Source of the DNA: DASQLQ01 sp035629935
Lineage (GTDB): Bacteria > Actinomycetota > CADDZG01 > WHSQ01
NCBI GenBank assembly: GCA_035629935.1
Contig: DASQLQ010000066.1
Span: 1 to 64,000 of the forward strand
DNA: 64,000 nucleotides
Reading direction: 5' to 3'
Of this stretch, positions 8,800-16,945 are shown piece by piece; position 1 is the first letter of the stretch, and every line of letters begins with the position of its first letter. The notes under the pieces were generated by a model. That model ran no database searches. It had not been told where the DNA came from and saw only the letters and a program-made list of their open reading frames with translations. The position numbers were made by a program, and so were the translations under genes.

Positions 8800-11190
8800 T
8801 CACGTCCTCAGGGTCGCCTGCAAACGTTGGGCGAGTGAGTCGACGATCCGATCGCGCACGGCCGTCGCTTCCTCGTCGGTGAGTGTTCGGTCGGGCACTC
8901 GAAGCTCGAGAGCGAAGGCGAGGCTCTTGTTTCCGGCCGGCACCTGCTCGCCGCGATAGAGATCGAATGCCCTAACGGAGACGAGCTCGGGTTCGCCTGT
9001 CGCTTTGATCAACGACTCGACCTCGGCTGCCGGGACTTGATCCTCCACGACGATCGCGAGATCCAGATAGATAGAGGGGTGTCTCATCAGTTCCTGCGCC
9101 TGCTCTCGACCCGGCAATGCGTCGATCAGCGGGGCCAACGCTATCTCGAACACGCACGTGCCCTCGGCTACATCGAAATTCGCACAGACATCAGGATGTA
9201 GCTCACCGATGCTCCCCAATCGCGCGCCGCCGAGCGTCACTTTCGCGGCCCGAGTCGGGTGGAACGGCATCCCAGAAGCAGTGTCGAAAACCGCCGGACC
9301 GCACCCCGCGCCCGCTATCAACGCTTCGAGCACACCCTTCGCAGAGAAGAAGTCCCACCGAGTCTCGGCAGTGTTCCATCCTTTGGGGGAACGCAGGCCG
9401 CTGAAAACTGCGGCCAGCACCACCGGCTGCCATGGAAGCTCCTCTTCGCTCGGTTCGTAGATGCGAGCGATCTCGAAGAGCGCCACAGACGTCCGGTGTG
9501 CGCTGAGATTTCGAGTCGCGGAACGAAGTAATCCAGGGAGAAGAGTCGTTCGCAAGGCGTCCTCTTGCTCGCTCATCGGATTCGCCAGCCGTACGAGACG
9601 GCGTAGCGGATGATCCGCGGGCACCAAGAGTTGATCCAACTCCCACGCACCCATCAACGATGTCGTCCAGGCTTCTGCGACTCCGTTCGCGGTCAAGAGC
9701 AAGCGAGCCCGTCGGTCGAAGCTCTGCCCCGTCTCCAGCCCTCCACTACGGCCCGGAGGCAACGTTGAGGGCAACCTGCCGAAACCGCTGAGTCGGGCCA
9801 CTTCCTCGATCAGGTCTTCCTCGCGCCGTACGTCGTAGCGCCACGGCGGAACCTCCACGGAGAATGCGTCGTCAACCCTGTCGACCTTCATCCCCAGGCC
9901 TCTGAGGTACTTGGCCTGGGTGTCGCTACTCAACGGGGCACCGAGCACGCGATCGGCTCTCTCCGGCCTCAGCCGAACCGACGCGCGCTGTATGGGGGCC
10001 GGATATTCATCCGTCTCCGTCGCCGATACGGACCCGCCCGACGTCTCGGCCATGAGCTGTGCTGCCCGAGCTGCCGCTACCGGGACGATCTCGGGATCGG
10101 ACCCACGCTCGAAACGAGCGGAAGCTTCCGTCCTTACCTGGTGACGCCGGGCCGTGAAGGCCACCGTCTCTGCATCGAAATGAGCCGCTTCGAGGATGAC
10201 GTTGCGCGTCGCGTCGCCGACCTCCGAGAGGCCCCCGCCTATGACGCCGGCCAGAGCAACCGCCTGTTTGGGATCGGCGATGACGAGATCCTCCGGATCG
10301 AGCTCCCGGTCGAGGCCGTCGAGAGTGGTGAGCTTCTCTCCGCTCTTCGCCCGCCGCACGATAATCGACTGCTCTGTTACGAGATCCCCATCGAAAGCGT
10401 GCAGCGGTTGTCCGTACTCGAGCATCACGTAGTTGGTCGCGTCCACGACATTAGAGATCGGTCGCATCCCTGCGGCGAGCAAGCGGGCCGCCATCCATGT
10501 GGGCGATGCTCCGACGGACACCCCCTCGATGTAGCGCGCCAAGTAACGAGGACACCCGCGACCATCTTCGATCGATACCGACACCGGAGATGCCACATCC
10601 GAGGAGCCTAGGAGATTCACTTCCGGAACCTTCAACTCTGTATCCAGGATCGCGGACACCTCCCGCGCCACACCGATGACACTGAGACAGTCGCGCCGGT
10701 TTGAGGTGATCTCTAGCTCGAAGATGACATCGTCGAGGCCTAGCAGAGAAGTGACTGCATCGTTCAGAGGACTGTCGGGAGGAAGAACGAGGATGCCTGA
10801 ATGGTCCTTCGAGATCCCGAGCTCGGCGGCGGAGCACAGCATCCCCTGACTCTGCTGACCACGGATCTTGCGTTCCGATATCTCGAGACCGGGAAGATGG
10901 GCTCCGACCTGTGCGTAGGGAACCCGGTCCCCCACTGCGAAGTTGCGTGCGCCGCACACGACATGGAAGACCTCGCTATCGGAGATCCTGGCATCGACGA
11001 GTACCAGGTTGTCGGCGTTCGGGTGTTCGTCGATCTTCAACACCTCTGCAACTACAACTCCATCGATCCCCTGGCCCAGCCTGTGAACAGCTTCCACCTT
11101 CGTCCCCGAGAGGTCGAGCATCTCGGCGAGCTTCTCCGGCTCGGCATCGACTTCGACGAACTCCTGCAACCAACGCAGACTGACTCTCAT
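8800..11190 (-). CDS. pheT: phenylalanyl-tRNA synthetase beta subunit
   Basis: The 796-residue large subunit of the alpha2-beta2 enzyme. Domain order is standard: an N-terminal EMAP-like tRNA-binding domain (VVAEVLKIDEHPNADNLVLVD), the B3/B4 editing region, B5, a catalytic-like core and a C-terminal FDX-ACB anticodon-binding domain (HPSIYLDLAIVVED onward). The start was set at the ATG at 11190 (MRVSLRWLQEF), which overlaps the pheS stop as ATGA; the open frame continues upstream but only across pheS in another frame. Confidence 0.97.
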   Translation of the reverse strand: MRVSLRWLQEFVEVDAEPEKLAEMLDLSGTKVEAVHRLGQGIDGVVVAEVLKIDEHPNADNLVLVDARISDSEVFHVVCGARNFAVGDRVPYAQVGAHLPGLEISERKIRGQQSQGMLCSAAELGISKDHSGILVLPPDSPLNDAVTSLLGLDDVIFELEITSNRRDCLSVIGVAREVSAILDTELKVPEVNLLGSSDVASPVSVSIEDGRGCPRYLARYIEGVSVGASPTWMAARLLAAGMRPISNVVDATNYVMLEYGQPLHAFDGDLVTEQSIIVRRAKSGEKLTTLDGLDRELDPEDLVIADPKQAVALAGVIGGGLSEVGDATRNVILEAAHFDAETVAFTARRHQVRTEASARFERGSDPEIVPVAAARAAQLMAETSGGSVSATETDEYPAPIQRASVRLRPERADRVLGAPLSSDTQAKYLRGLGMKVDRVDDAFSVEVPPWRYDVRREEDLIEEVARLSGFGRLPSTLPPGRSGGLETGQSFDRRARLLLTANGVAEAWTTSLMGAWELDQLLVPADHPLRRLVRLANPMSEQEDALRTTLLPGLLRSATRNLSAHRTSVALFEIARIYEPSEEELPWQPVVLAAVFSGLRSPKGWNTAETRWDFFSAKGVLEALIAGAGCGPAVFDTASGMPFHPTRAAKVTLGGARLGSIGELHPDVCANFDVAEGTCVFEIALAPLIDALPGREQAQELMRHPSIYLDLAIVVEDQVPAAEVESLIKATGEPELVSVRAFDLYRGEQVPAGNKSLAFALELRVPDRTLTDEEATAVRDRIVDSLAQRLQATLRT

Positions 11191-12272
11191 ACGAGCGCCC
11201 GGAACTGTTCGAGGAAACGAAGATCGTTCTCCCAGAAGTAACGGATGTCGTTCACGCCGTGAGCGAGCGCGGCGATCCTCTCGGCCCCCATGCCGAACGC
11301 GAAGCCCGTGAAACGTTCGGAGGCATACGCAGCACGGATCTCGTCCGAGTGTGCGTGATCGCGAGACCATTCGAACAAGTAGGGATGCACCATCCCGCAA
11401 CCGAGGATCTCGATCCATCCTTCCTGTTTGCAGATCCTGCAGCCGGCTCCACGACAGTTGAAGCACTGGACGTCCATCTCGGCCGAAGGCTCGGTGAACG
11501 GGAAGTAATGGGGGCGGAACCGGGTGTCGAGACCCTTACCGAACACCTCGCGTGCGAATAGCTGCAACGTCCCCTTCAGGTCGGCCATCGTGATCCCACT
11601 GTCCACCGCCAGGCCTTCGATCTGCGTGAACACGTTGAGGTGCGTCGCGTCGACGGTGTCCCGGCGGAAGCAACGACCGGGGGCAACCACGTAAACGGGG
11701 GGGGCCTGATCCTCCAGCGTGCGCATCTGGATCGGCGAGGTCTGGGTGCGCAAACACACCCTCTCGTCGGTTCCCTCGATATAGAAGGTGTCGAGGGGAG
11801 ACCTCGCCGGATGCGCCGGAGGAGTATTGAGGGCATCGAAGTTGTAGATGGAAAGCTCTGCTTCGGGACCTTCGGCCACCCGGTATCCGAGTCCGATGAA
11901 GATGTCGACGATCTCCCAAACGGTCTGTGTCAAGGGGTGCAGCGGAGCGACCTCGACGGGCACGCCCGGCAAGGTGACGTCGACTCGCTCCCGCTCCCAC
12001 CGTTGCTCGAGCTCGGCTGCCTCGAACAGCTGGCGCCGTTCCTCCACCGCGGCCTCGATCGCGCCTTGGACTTCGTTCGCCAGCTTGCCGACGGAGCGGC
12101 GTTCCTCTTCCTCGAGCTTCCCCAAGGCCCCGCGTGCCCTCGACAGAGGCGCCTTGCGCCCCAGCACCCGGACCTTGGCTTCGTCCAGCGAGGCGAGATC
12201 GGTCGCAGCTGCGATCCGCTCGAGCGCTTCGCTCCGAGCTTGCTCTAACGCGTTGCGGACTTCTTCACTCAT
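11187..12272 (-). CDS. pheS: phenylalanyl-tRNA synthetase alpha subunit
   Basis: The catalytic subunit, 361 residues. It has the N-terminal coiled-coil tRNA-binding arm (residues 1-90, rich in E/R/K), then class II motif 2 (GRCFRRDTVDATH), the FTEPSAEMDV substrate pocket and motif 3 (GFAFGMGAERIAAL). A CxxC-type loop (CFNCRGAGCRICK) lies before motif 3. The ATG start lies 8 nt inside the end of the upstream histidine kinase gene, and the stop overlaps pheT by 4 nt, giving a tightly coupled kinase-pheS-pheT unit. Confidence 0.97.
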   Translation of the reverse strand: MSEEVRNALEQARSEALERIAAATDLASLDEAKVRVLGRKAPLSRARGALGKLEEEERRSVGKLANEVQGAIEAAVEERRQLFEAAELEQRWERERVDVTLPGVPVEVAPLHPLTQTVWEIVDIFIGLGYRVAEGPEAELSIYNFDALNTPPAHPARSPLDTFYIEGTDERVCLRTQTSPIQMRTLEDQAPPVYVVAPGRCFRRDTVDATHLNVFTQIEGLAVDSGITMADLKGTLQLFAREVFGKGLDTRFRPHYFPFTEPSAEMDVQCFNCRGAGCRICKQEGWIEILGCGMVHPYLFEWSRDHAHSDEIRAAYASERFTGFAFGMGAERIAALAHGVNDIRYFWENDLRFLEQFRALV

Positions 12273-12954
12273 CAGGACTATCGGCGGCTACCGTGATGAC
12301 AAAGGTAGATCCGCTTCCCACCTCGCTCTCGGCTCTGATCGTTCCGCCGTGCGCTTCCATGAGCCGCCGCGAGAGATACAGCCCGAGCCCCGTCCCCGAC
12401 GGAGTCGCTTTGCCGCCCGCGGGCGCAGGTCCGTCGAAGACCTTGGGCAACTGCTCGGCGTCTATCCCGACCCCTCGATCCCGCACCGTCAGCTCGACGG
12501 TCCCGTCCGACTTGGACGCCGTCACCTCCACAGCCCCTTCGTCGGAGAACTTCACCGCGTTCTCGATGAGGTTGCCGATGACGTGCCCGATGCGATCGGC
12601 ATCCGCCCAAGCGGTGAGCTCCTCGTCGATCGTCACGCTGACTCGATCGCCACCCGGTAGATGTTTGTACTGATCCGCCATCTTGGTGGCGATCGCATGA
12701 AGGTTGACCTGCGTCGGATGAAGCTCCAGCCGTCCGGTCTCGAGACGGGCTAAGTCGAGGACCTCGGAGACGATGCGGCCCATGCGCTCGGCATCGGCGT
12801 GGATCGTTTCGACGAACTGCAATTTCTGCTCGTCGGTGAAGCGATCCCACCTCTTGATCAGCGTCGAGGAGAAGCCCTTCACCGAAGTGAGGGGCGATCT
12901 CAGCTCGTGAGCGATCTTGGAGATCATCTCTGCGAAACGGGGGGCCTCATCCAT
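12265..12954 (-). CDS. soluble histidine kinase without sensor domain
   Basis: About 229 residues consisting only of a dimerisation/phosphoacceptor domain (H-box KIAHELRSPLTSVKGFSSTL) and a HATPase domain (N-box NLIENAVKF, G1 DRGVGI, G2 GTGLGLYLS). No transmembrane segment, PAS or GAF domain precedes it, so it must receive its signal from another protein. The start is taken as ATG 12954; there is no clear Shine-Dalgarno sequence. It lies between an rRNA methyltransferase gene and pheS inside the translation operon, and no response regulator is adjacent. Its partner and signal are unknown. Confidence 0.85.
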   Translation of the reverse strand: MDEAPRFAEMISKIAHELRSPLTSVKGFSSTLIKRWDRFTDEQKLQFVETIHADAERMGRIVSEVLDLARLETGRLELHPTQVNLHAIATKMADQYKHLPGGDRVSVTIDEELTAWADADRIGHVIGNLIENAVKFSDEGAVEVTASKSDGTVELTVRDRGVGIDAEQLPKVFDGPAPAGGKATPSGTGLGLYLSRRLMEAHGGTIRAESEVGSGSTFVITVAADSPDE

Positions 12955-12965
12955 TGCGGCAGAGG

Positions 12966-13757
12966 TTAACGCCCACGTTGCCGGACGCATTCGAAAAGCA
13001 GGATCGAGCCCGCGATGCCCACGTTCAGCGATTCCACCGGGCCGGGCATGTGGATGGCGATGGATTCATCGAGGAGGTCCTGCATCTCGGATGGGACTCC
13101 CGATGACTCGTTGCCGAGGACCAGCGCCAGCGGTCTGGTCAGATCTGCCTCTGTCGCGCCGAGAGACGCGCTCGCGTCGGCGCCGATCGTTCTCAGACCG
13201 GACGATCGCAGGGTCTCGAGCGTCTCGCGAAGGGGTGCGCTGCGAGCGACCTTCGTTCTAAACAAGGTTCCTGCACTAGCGCGCACGGTCTTGGAGCCGA
13301 ACGGGTCGACTCCGTTCTCCGTGAAGACGACGCCCGTGGCCCCCGCAGCAACGGCAGAACGGACGAGCGTCCCCGCGTTGCCCGGGTCGCGGACCTCCGC
13401 TAGCACCAGGATCAGATCCGCCTTAGTGGCGAGATCGGCGACGGAACAGTTGTTCATCCGGCCGACGGCAACGATTCCTCGCGGAGTCTGCGTCTCGGAG
13501 AGCGCCTTGACCACGGGTTCCGTTACTTCGTGAACCCGGATGCCGGACTGCGCGCGGGTTCGTTCAAGCAGCTGTTCGTGGGCGGGATCGGGAGACGCGT
13601 AGACGTCGGTCACGATGTCTCCCGCAGCGAGAGCCTCGGAGATCGCCAGAGGCCCTTCGATCAGGAAGTTTCCCGTCCGGTCGCGAGCCGTACGACGTCT
13701 TAGCTTCCGAGCTGCCTGGACCTGTGGGTTCTGAAGGCTAGATATGGAGCTCGTTAT
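12966..13757 (-). CDS. SpoU/TrmH-family RNA 2'-O-methyltransferase, probable ATA start
   Basis: Predicted to methylate ribose 2'-OH in rRNA or tRNA. The C-terminal SPOUT knot carries motif 2 (LVLGNESSGVP) and motif 3 (VESLNVGIAGSILLFE); the centre has EVRDPGNAGTLVRSA. The N-terminal substrate-binding domain begins ISSLQNPQVQAARKLRRR and is coded upstream of the only conventional start (GTG 13613), which would delete it. From the upstream in-frame stop near 13820 to 13613 there is no ATG, GTG or TTG. The best candidate is ATA at 13757, overlapping the rplT stop as ATAA, 4 nt after GAGAAGG. That gives 263 residues, normal for the family. Confidence 0.82.
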   Translation of the reverse strand: MTSSISSLQNPQVQAARKLRRRTARDRTGNFLIEGPLAISEALAAGDIVTDVYASPDPAHEQLLERTRAQSGIRVHEVTEPVVKALSETQTPRGIVAVGRMNNCSVADLATKADLILVLAEVRDPGNAGTLVRSAVAAGATGVVFTENGVDPFGSKTVRASAGTLFRTKVARSAPLRETLETLRSSGLRTIGADASASLGATEADLTRPLALVLGNESSGVPSEMQDLLDESIAIHMPGPVESLNVGIAGSILLFECVRQRGR

Positions 13758-14119
13758 CCAGCCTTCTCTAGATTCTTCTTCGCCATTTCTGCGATCGCCG
13801 CGAACGCCTGCGGATCGTTAACCGCCAGCTCGGCGAGCATCTTGCGATCGACCTCGAACTCGGCCTGTCTCAGACCGGACATCAGCCGGCTGTAAGAGAT
13901 CCCATTGATTCGGGCCGCCGCGTTGATCCTCATGATCCACAACTTGCGGAAATCACCCTTACGGGCACGACGGTCGCGGAACGCGTAGGTACCGGAGTGA
14001 AGAAGTTGTTCCTTCGCCGCGCGGTAGTGCTTCCCACGCGACGAGTAATAGCCCTTCGCCTGTTTGAGAACCTCACGGCGCCTCTTCCTGCCCGTAACGG
14101 TGGGCTTGGACCTCGGCAT
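13754..14119 (-). CDS. rplT: ribosomal protein L20
   Basis: A 121-residue large-subunit assembly protein, needed early in 23S rRNA folding. The basic N-terminal half (RGKHYRAAKEQLLHSGTYAFRDRRARKGDFRKLW, given here as two adjoining conserved segments) and the globular C-terminal domain (LAVNDPQAFAAIAEMAKK) are typical. It follows rpmI by 29 nt with a purine-rich GGGGAGGGG ribosome-binding site. In several bacteria L20 represses its own infC-rpmI-rplT mRNA; the terminator in the leader of this operon would fit such control. Confidence 0.98.
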   Translation of the reverse strand: MPRSKPTVTGRKRRREVLKQAKGYYSSRGKHYRAAKEQLLHSGTYAFRDRRARKGDFRKLWIMRINAAARINGISYSRLMSGLRQAEFEVDRKMLAELAVNDPQAFAAIAEMAKKNLEKAG

Positions 14120-14148
14120 CTGTACCCCTCCCTATCTTTGTTGGTGGA

Positions 14149-14343
14149 TCACTCGCCGAGCAGACGGCGGATCCGTTTGCGGTCCGCCGGCGCGACTTCA
14201 GCCGGTCGCTGGAGCGAGCGTTTCCTCTTCGAAGACTTCTTCTCGAGCATGTGGTTCATGAAAGCTTTACGACGACGGATCTTGCCCGTCGGCGACACCT
14301 TGAAGCGCTTGGCGGCGCCCCGGTGAGTCTTCTTCTTTGGCAT
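14149..14343 (-). CDS. rpmI: ribosomal protein L35
   Basis: A 64-residue, very basic ribosomal protein starting MPKKKTHRGAAKRFKV, which is diagnostic. The strong AGGAGGT ribosome-binding site stands 6 nt before the ATG. It is the middle gene of the infC-rpmI-rplT operon. Confidence 0.98.
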   Translation of the reverse strand: MPKKKTHRGAAKRFKVSPTGKIRRRKAFMNHMLEKKSSKRKRSLQRPAEVAPADRKRIRRLLGE

Positions 14344-14361
14344 TTAGTACCTCCTATTTAA

Positions 14362-15036
14362 TTAGCCGCCCTCTGCCCTCGTCACCTTGACCGGGGGCGA
14401 TGCTGTGGGCTCGGCTTCGTCTTCCGTTTGTGGTGCTTCCGTTTCGACTTCCGTTGCTGCTTCGGGCTCCTGCTCCGGCCGGGGTGTGCTGAACCTCGGT
14501 GTCGGCGCCGGCCGTGGCGTGATCGCTTCCTTCAGCGGGTTCAACACCATCGTCATGTTCCGCCCGTCTACCTTGGCCGGGACTTCGACCTTGGCTACTT
14601 CGACGACGTCCTCGGCCAGACGATCGAGGAGCTTCTTGCCGAGATCCAAGTGGGCCATCTCGCGCCCCCTGAACATGATCGTCACCTTCACCTTGGCTCC
14701 CTGACGCAGGAACCTCACGACGTGGCCTTTCTTCGTCCCGTAGTCGTGGCGGTCGATCTTCGGCCGCATCTTGATCTCCTTGACCACGACGAGAGACTGC
14801 TTCTTGCGGGACTCCTTCTGTTTGACGGCTTGCTCGTACTTGTATTTGCCGTAATCCATGATTCGGCAGACCGGCGGATCGGCCTGGCCCGCAACCTCCA
14901 CCAGGTCGAGATCCTGGCTCGCCGCCAGGTTCAGTGCCTCGTTGATCTCGAGGATCCCTATCTGGGCTCCGTCGGCGCCAACCACTCGCACCCGCGGTAC
15001 CCGGATGCGATCGTTCACCCGCAGATCAATCGCGAT
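14362..15036 (-). CDS. infC: translation initiation factor IF-3, ATC start, acidic C-terminal tail
   Basis: Binds the 30S subunit, blocks 70S formation and rejects non-AUG start codons. The N-domain (NDRIRVPRVRVVG, LDLVEVAGQADPPVCRIMDYGKY) and C-domain (KMRPKIDRHDYGTKKGHVVRFL, shown in part by IMFRGREMAHLDLG) are complete by residue ~170. A ~50-residue Pro/Glu/Thr-rich tail follows. The start was placed at ATC 15036 because AAGGAG lies exactly 6 nt upstream; the first GTG (15018) would be 24 nt away. Rare AUU/AUC/AUA starts are the known basis of IF-3 self-regulation in bacteria. Confidence 0.93.
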   Translation of the reverse strand: MAIDLRVNDRIRVPRVRVVGADGAQIGILEINEALNLAASQDLDLVEVAGQADPPVCRIMDYGKYKYEQAVKQKESRKKQSLVVVKEIKMRPKIDRHDYGTKKGHVVRFLRQGAKVKVTIMFRGREMAHLDLGKKLLDRLAEDVVEVAKVEVPAKVDGRNMTMVLNPLKEAITPRPAPTPRFSTPRPEQEPEAATEVETEAPQTEDEAEPTASPPVKVTRAEGG

Positions 15037-15053
15037 ACTTATCTCCTTCTACG

Positions 15054-15091
15054 AAAAAAACCGGCAACGCCAAGAACCAGGCGTCACCGGT
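15054..15091 (-). terminator. intrinsic terminator/attenuator in the infC leader
   Basis: On the minus strand, ACCGG-TGA-CGCC pairs with GGCG-TTG-CCGGT around an 8-nt loop and is followed by seven U residues, all 6 nt before the infC Shine-Dalgarno sequence. An intrinsic terminator between promoter and first gene is an attenuator layout. The known precedent is the L20- or IF3-related leaders of infC-rpmI-rplT operons; which ligand acts here cannot be told from the sequence. Confidence 0.8.
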
Positions 15092-15240
15092 AGCGGCAAC
15101 ATCCATGACCCCATCAGCCTTTGTTGCTGCGGCCGAGAGGTGAGGGACCCATGATCCTGCGGCCCCTTCTTGGCGAGTCTTCAGACCAGGGAGTATATCT
15201 TCCGGCTAGCTCACGAGGTAGGGGGAGGGCAGGGAGGCAT

Positions 15241-15705
15241 ATGGACGACGAAGAACGGGAGCAAGAGGAGTCCCGGCGGCCCAAGGTCGTCGATAAACGC
15301 ATCTCTGCGGGGGGCCACCAACCGCCTCCTCGTCCGGCTACGCCGGATCCCGAGCCGGCCGAGCCAGAGGTACCAGAGGCCGTTCCTTCCCCTCAGGACC
15401 CGGTCTCCCCTCAGGAGCCGGTGTGGACCCCCGAACAGGAAGCGGAAGCCAGGCGGATCGTCGAGGACATCGTCCAGACACCCAGTCTCGACTGGGTGCT
15501 GAATGCCGCCGTGAACCTGGCGAACGTCGCCGGAACGAAGCTGGAGATGGGGGCGGCCCCCGATGCTCAGCTGGCCATCGATGCTCTGGCAGCGATCGTC
15601 AACGGGTTGGGAAGTCGTTTGCAAGATGCCGAGGCGCCTCTCAAGCAGACCCTGTCGCAGCTGCAGATCGCTTACGCGCAGAGAGCGGCAGAACCCGAAA
15701 AATAA
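15241..15705 (+). CDS. DUF1844-containing protein
   Basis: A 154-residue protein with a charged, Pro-rich N-terminal half (EPAEPEVPEAVPSPQDPVSPQ) and a C-terminal helical region (WVLNAAVNLANVAGTKLEMG...AQLAIDALAAIVNGL...LKQTLSQLQIAYAQR) that matches my knowledge of DUF1844. The start ATG 15241 follows a good GGGAGG ribosome-binding site; the longer open frame upstream crosses the divergent infC leader. Proteins of this family lie beside infC in many actinobacteria; the function is not known. It is convergent with the cold-shock gene and both may share the terminator at 15698-15727. Confidence 0.8.
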   Translation: MDDEEREQEESRRPKVVDKRISAGGHQPPPRPATPDPEPAEPEVPEAVPSPQDPVSPQEPVWTPEQEAEARRIVEDIVQTPSLDWVLNAAVNLANVAGTKLEMGAAPDAQLAIDALAAIVNGLGSRLQDAEAPLKQTLSQLQIAYAQRAAEPEK

Positions 15706-15727
15706 AAGCGACCCCCGAGGGGGCCGC
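15698..15727 (-). terminator. terminator of the cold-shock gene
   Basis: Read on the minus strand, GGC-GG-CCCC / GGGG-T-CGC forms a short GC-rich hairpin with a CTCG loop, followed by TTTTATTTTT. The U-tract faces the cold-shock gene ending at 15751. It overlaps the last codons of the convergent DUF1844 gene and may work in both directions weakly. Confidence 0.75.
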
Positions 15728-15750
15728 CTTTGATCTCTTGATCGTTAGGT

Positions 15751-15951
15751 CTAAACGGGTCGAACGTTCGAAGCCTGCTTGCCCTTCGGTCCGTCGGTGA
15801 CCTCGAACTCGACTGCCTGACCTTCTGCTAGTGACTTGTAGCCATCCCCCTCGATTGCGCTGAAGTGAACGAACACGTCTTCGCCGTCAGATTGCGAGAT
15901 GAAGCCGTATCCCTTTTCGTTGCTGAACCACTTCACAGTTCCTTCTGCCAC
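15751..15951 (-). CDS. cold-shock domain protein
   Basis: A single OB-fold cold-shock protein of 66 residues with both RNA-binding motifs: RNP1 KGYGFIS and RNP2 VFVHFSAI. It melts RNA structure and helps translation, especially in the cold. The start is set at GTG 15951 (MAEGTVKWF, the usual family N-terminus), 6-7 nt after AAAGGAAG; a GTG two codons upstream is also possible. Monocistronic, with its own terminator. The 118-nt upstream region to hisG holds a long 5' leader but no feature I can name. Confidence 0.97.
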   Translation of the reverse strand: MAEGTVKWFSNEKGYGFISQSDGEDVFVHFSAIEGDGYKSLAEGQAVEFEVTDGPKGKQASNVRPV

Positions 15952-16069
15952 TTCCACTTCCTTTCTGCCACGGGCCCCGCAGGTCTGTCTACGGGATCAC
16001 CCGCTCGAACAACAACGGTCAGGACGCTAGCACAGACACTTGGGAGAAACAGGGTCATTTGGGACGCGG

Positions 16070-16945
16070 CTAAGGAACGATCTTCGTTACCGGTATCTCG
16101 ATGATGTCCTCGGCCCCCAGGGCCTTCAGCCGCGGGATCAGCGTGTTCACAGTTGCTTTGGACACGATGGTCTCTACAGCGAAGTAGTTCGTCTCGGCCA
16201 GCTCCGAAACCGTCGGAGCTCTCATCGCCGGCAGCTCGGCGATCACGGCAGCCAGGTGCTCCTTGTCCACATTGAGTTTCACCAGCACCTTGCCGCGAGC
16301 CGCGATAGCTCCGGTCAACAAGAGAGTTAACTCCTCTATCGCCGTGCGCTTAGCCGGATCTTCGTAAGCACTGCGGTTCGCGATCAATTGTGTCCGAGAC
16401 TCGAGGAGCACATCCACTATCTCCATGCCGTTCCGTCTCAGAGTCGACCCCGTCTCCGTCAGATCGACGATCGCATCGACGATCTCAGGAACCTTGGCCT
16501 CGGTCGCTCCGTAGGAAAGGAAGATCCGAACCGGGATCCCCAGCTTCTCGAAGTAGGCCTTCGTCAGGTTCGGGAGCTCGGTCGAGATCCGCGAATCGGG
16601 TTTGATCTGTTGAGGTTCGGTGATGCCCGAATCGCGAGGAACGGCCAGGACGACCTTCACGGGACGGTCCGTCTGTTTGGAGTACTCGAGGGCCGTCACC
16701 TTGACCACATCCGCACCCGTTTCCGCGACCCAGTCCTCACCGGTGACACCGATATCGAAGAAACCGTCCTCCACGTAGGTCGGGATCTCCTGGGGTCTGA
16801 GCACCGCAACCGACAGGACGCGCGGATCGTCGACCGATGCCCTGTAGGCACGCTCTGACTCACGCCAGATCTTGAGATCCGCCGCTTCGAACAGATCGAA
16901 GGTGGCGCGCTCCAGGGAGCCCTTGGGGACGACGAGCTTGAGCAT
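16070..16945 (-). CDS. hisG: ATP phosphoribosyltransferase, long form
   Basis: First enzyme of histidine synthesis, joining ATP and PRPP. At 291 residues it is the long hexameric form: a periplasmic-binding-like catalytic bilobe (residues 1-~215; VPKGSLERATFDLF, FDIGVTGEDWV, VDLTETGSTL) plus the C-terminal ACT-like domain that binds histidine for feedback inhibition (VLVKLNVDKEHLAAVIAELPAM, given in part; MRAPTVSELA). The long form needs no HisZ. The ATG follows the ribH stop directly (TAAATG). hisE, often next to hisG in actinobacteria, is absent here. Confidence 0.96.
   Translation of the reverse strand: MLKLVVPKGSLERATFDLFEAADLKIWRESERAYRASVDDPRVLSVAVLRPQEIPTYVEDGFFDIGVTGEDWVAETGADVVKVTALEYSKQTDRPVKVVLAVPRDSGITEPQQIKPDSRISTELPNLTKAYFEKLGIPVRIFLSYGATEAKVPEIVDAIVDLTETGSTLRRNGMEIVDVLLESRTQLIANRSAYEDPAKRTAIEELTLLLTGAIAARGKVLVKLNVDKEHLAAVIAELPAMRAPTVSELAETNYFAVETIVSKATVNTLIPRLKALGAEDIIEIPVTKIVP

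Noticed and set aside
8800..11466. Longer PheT (888 residues)
   Set aside because: The extra 92 residues overlap pheS in another frame; MRVSLRWLQEF at 11190 is the true family start.
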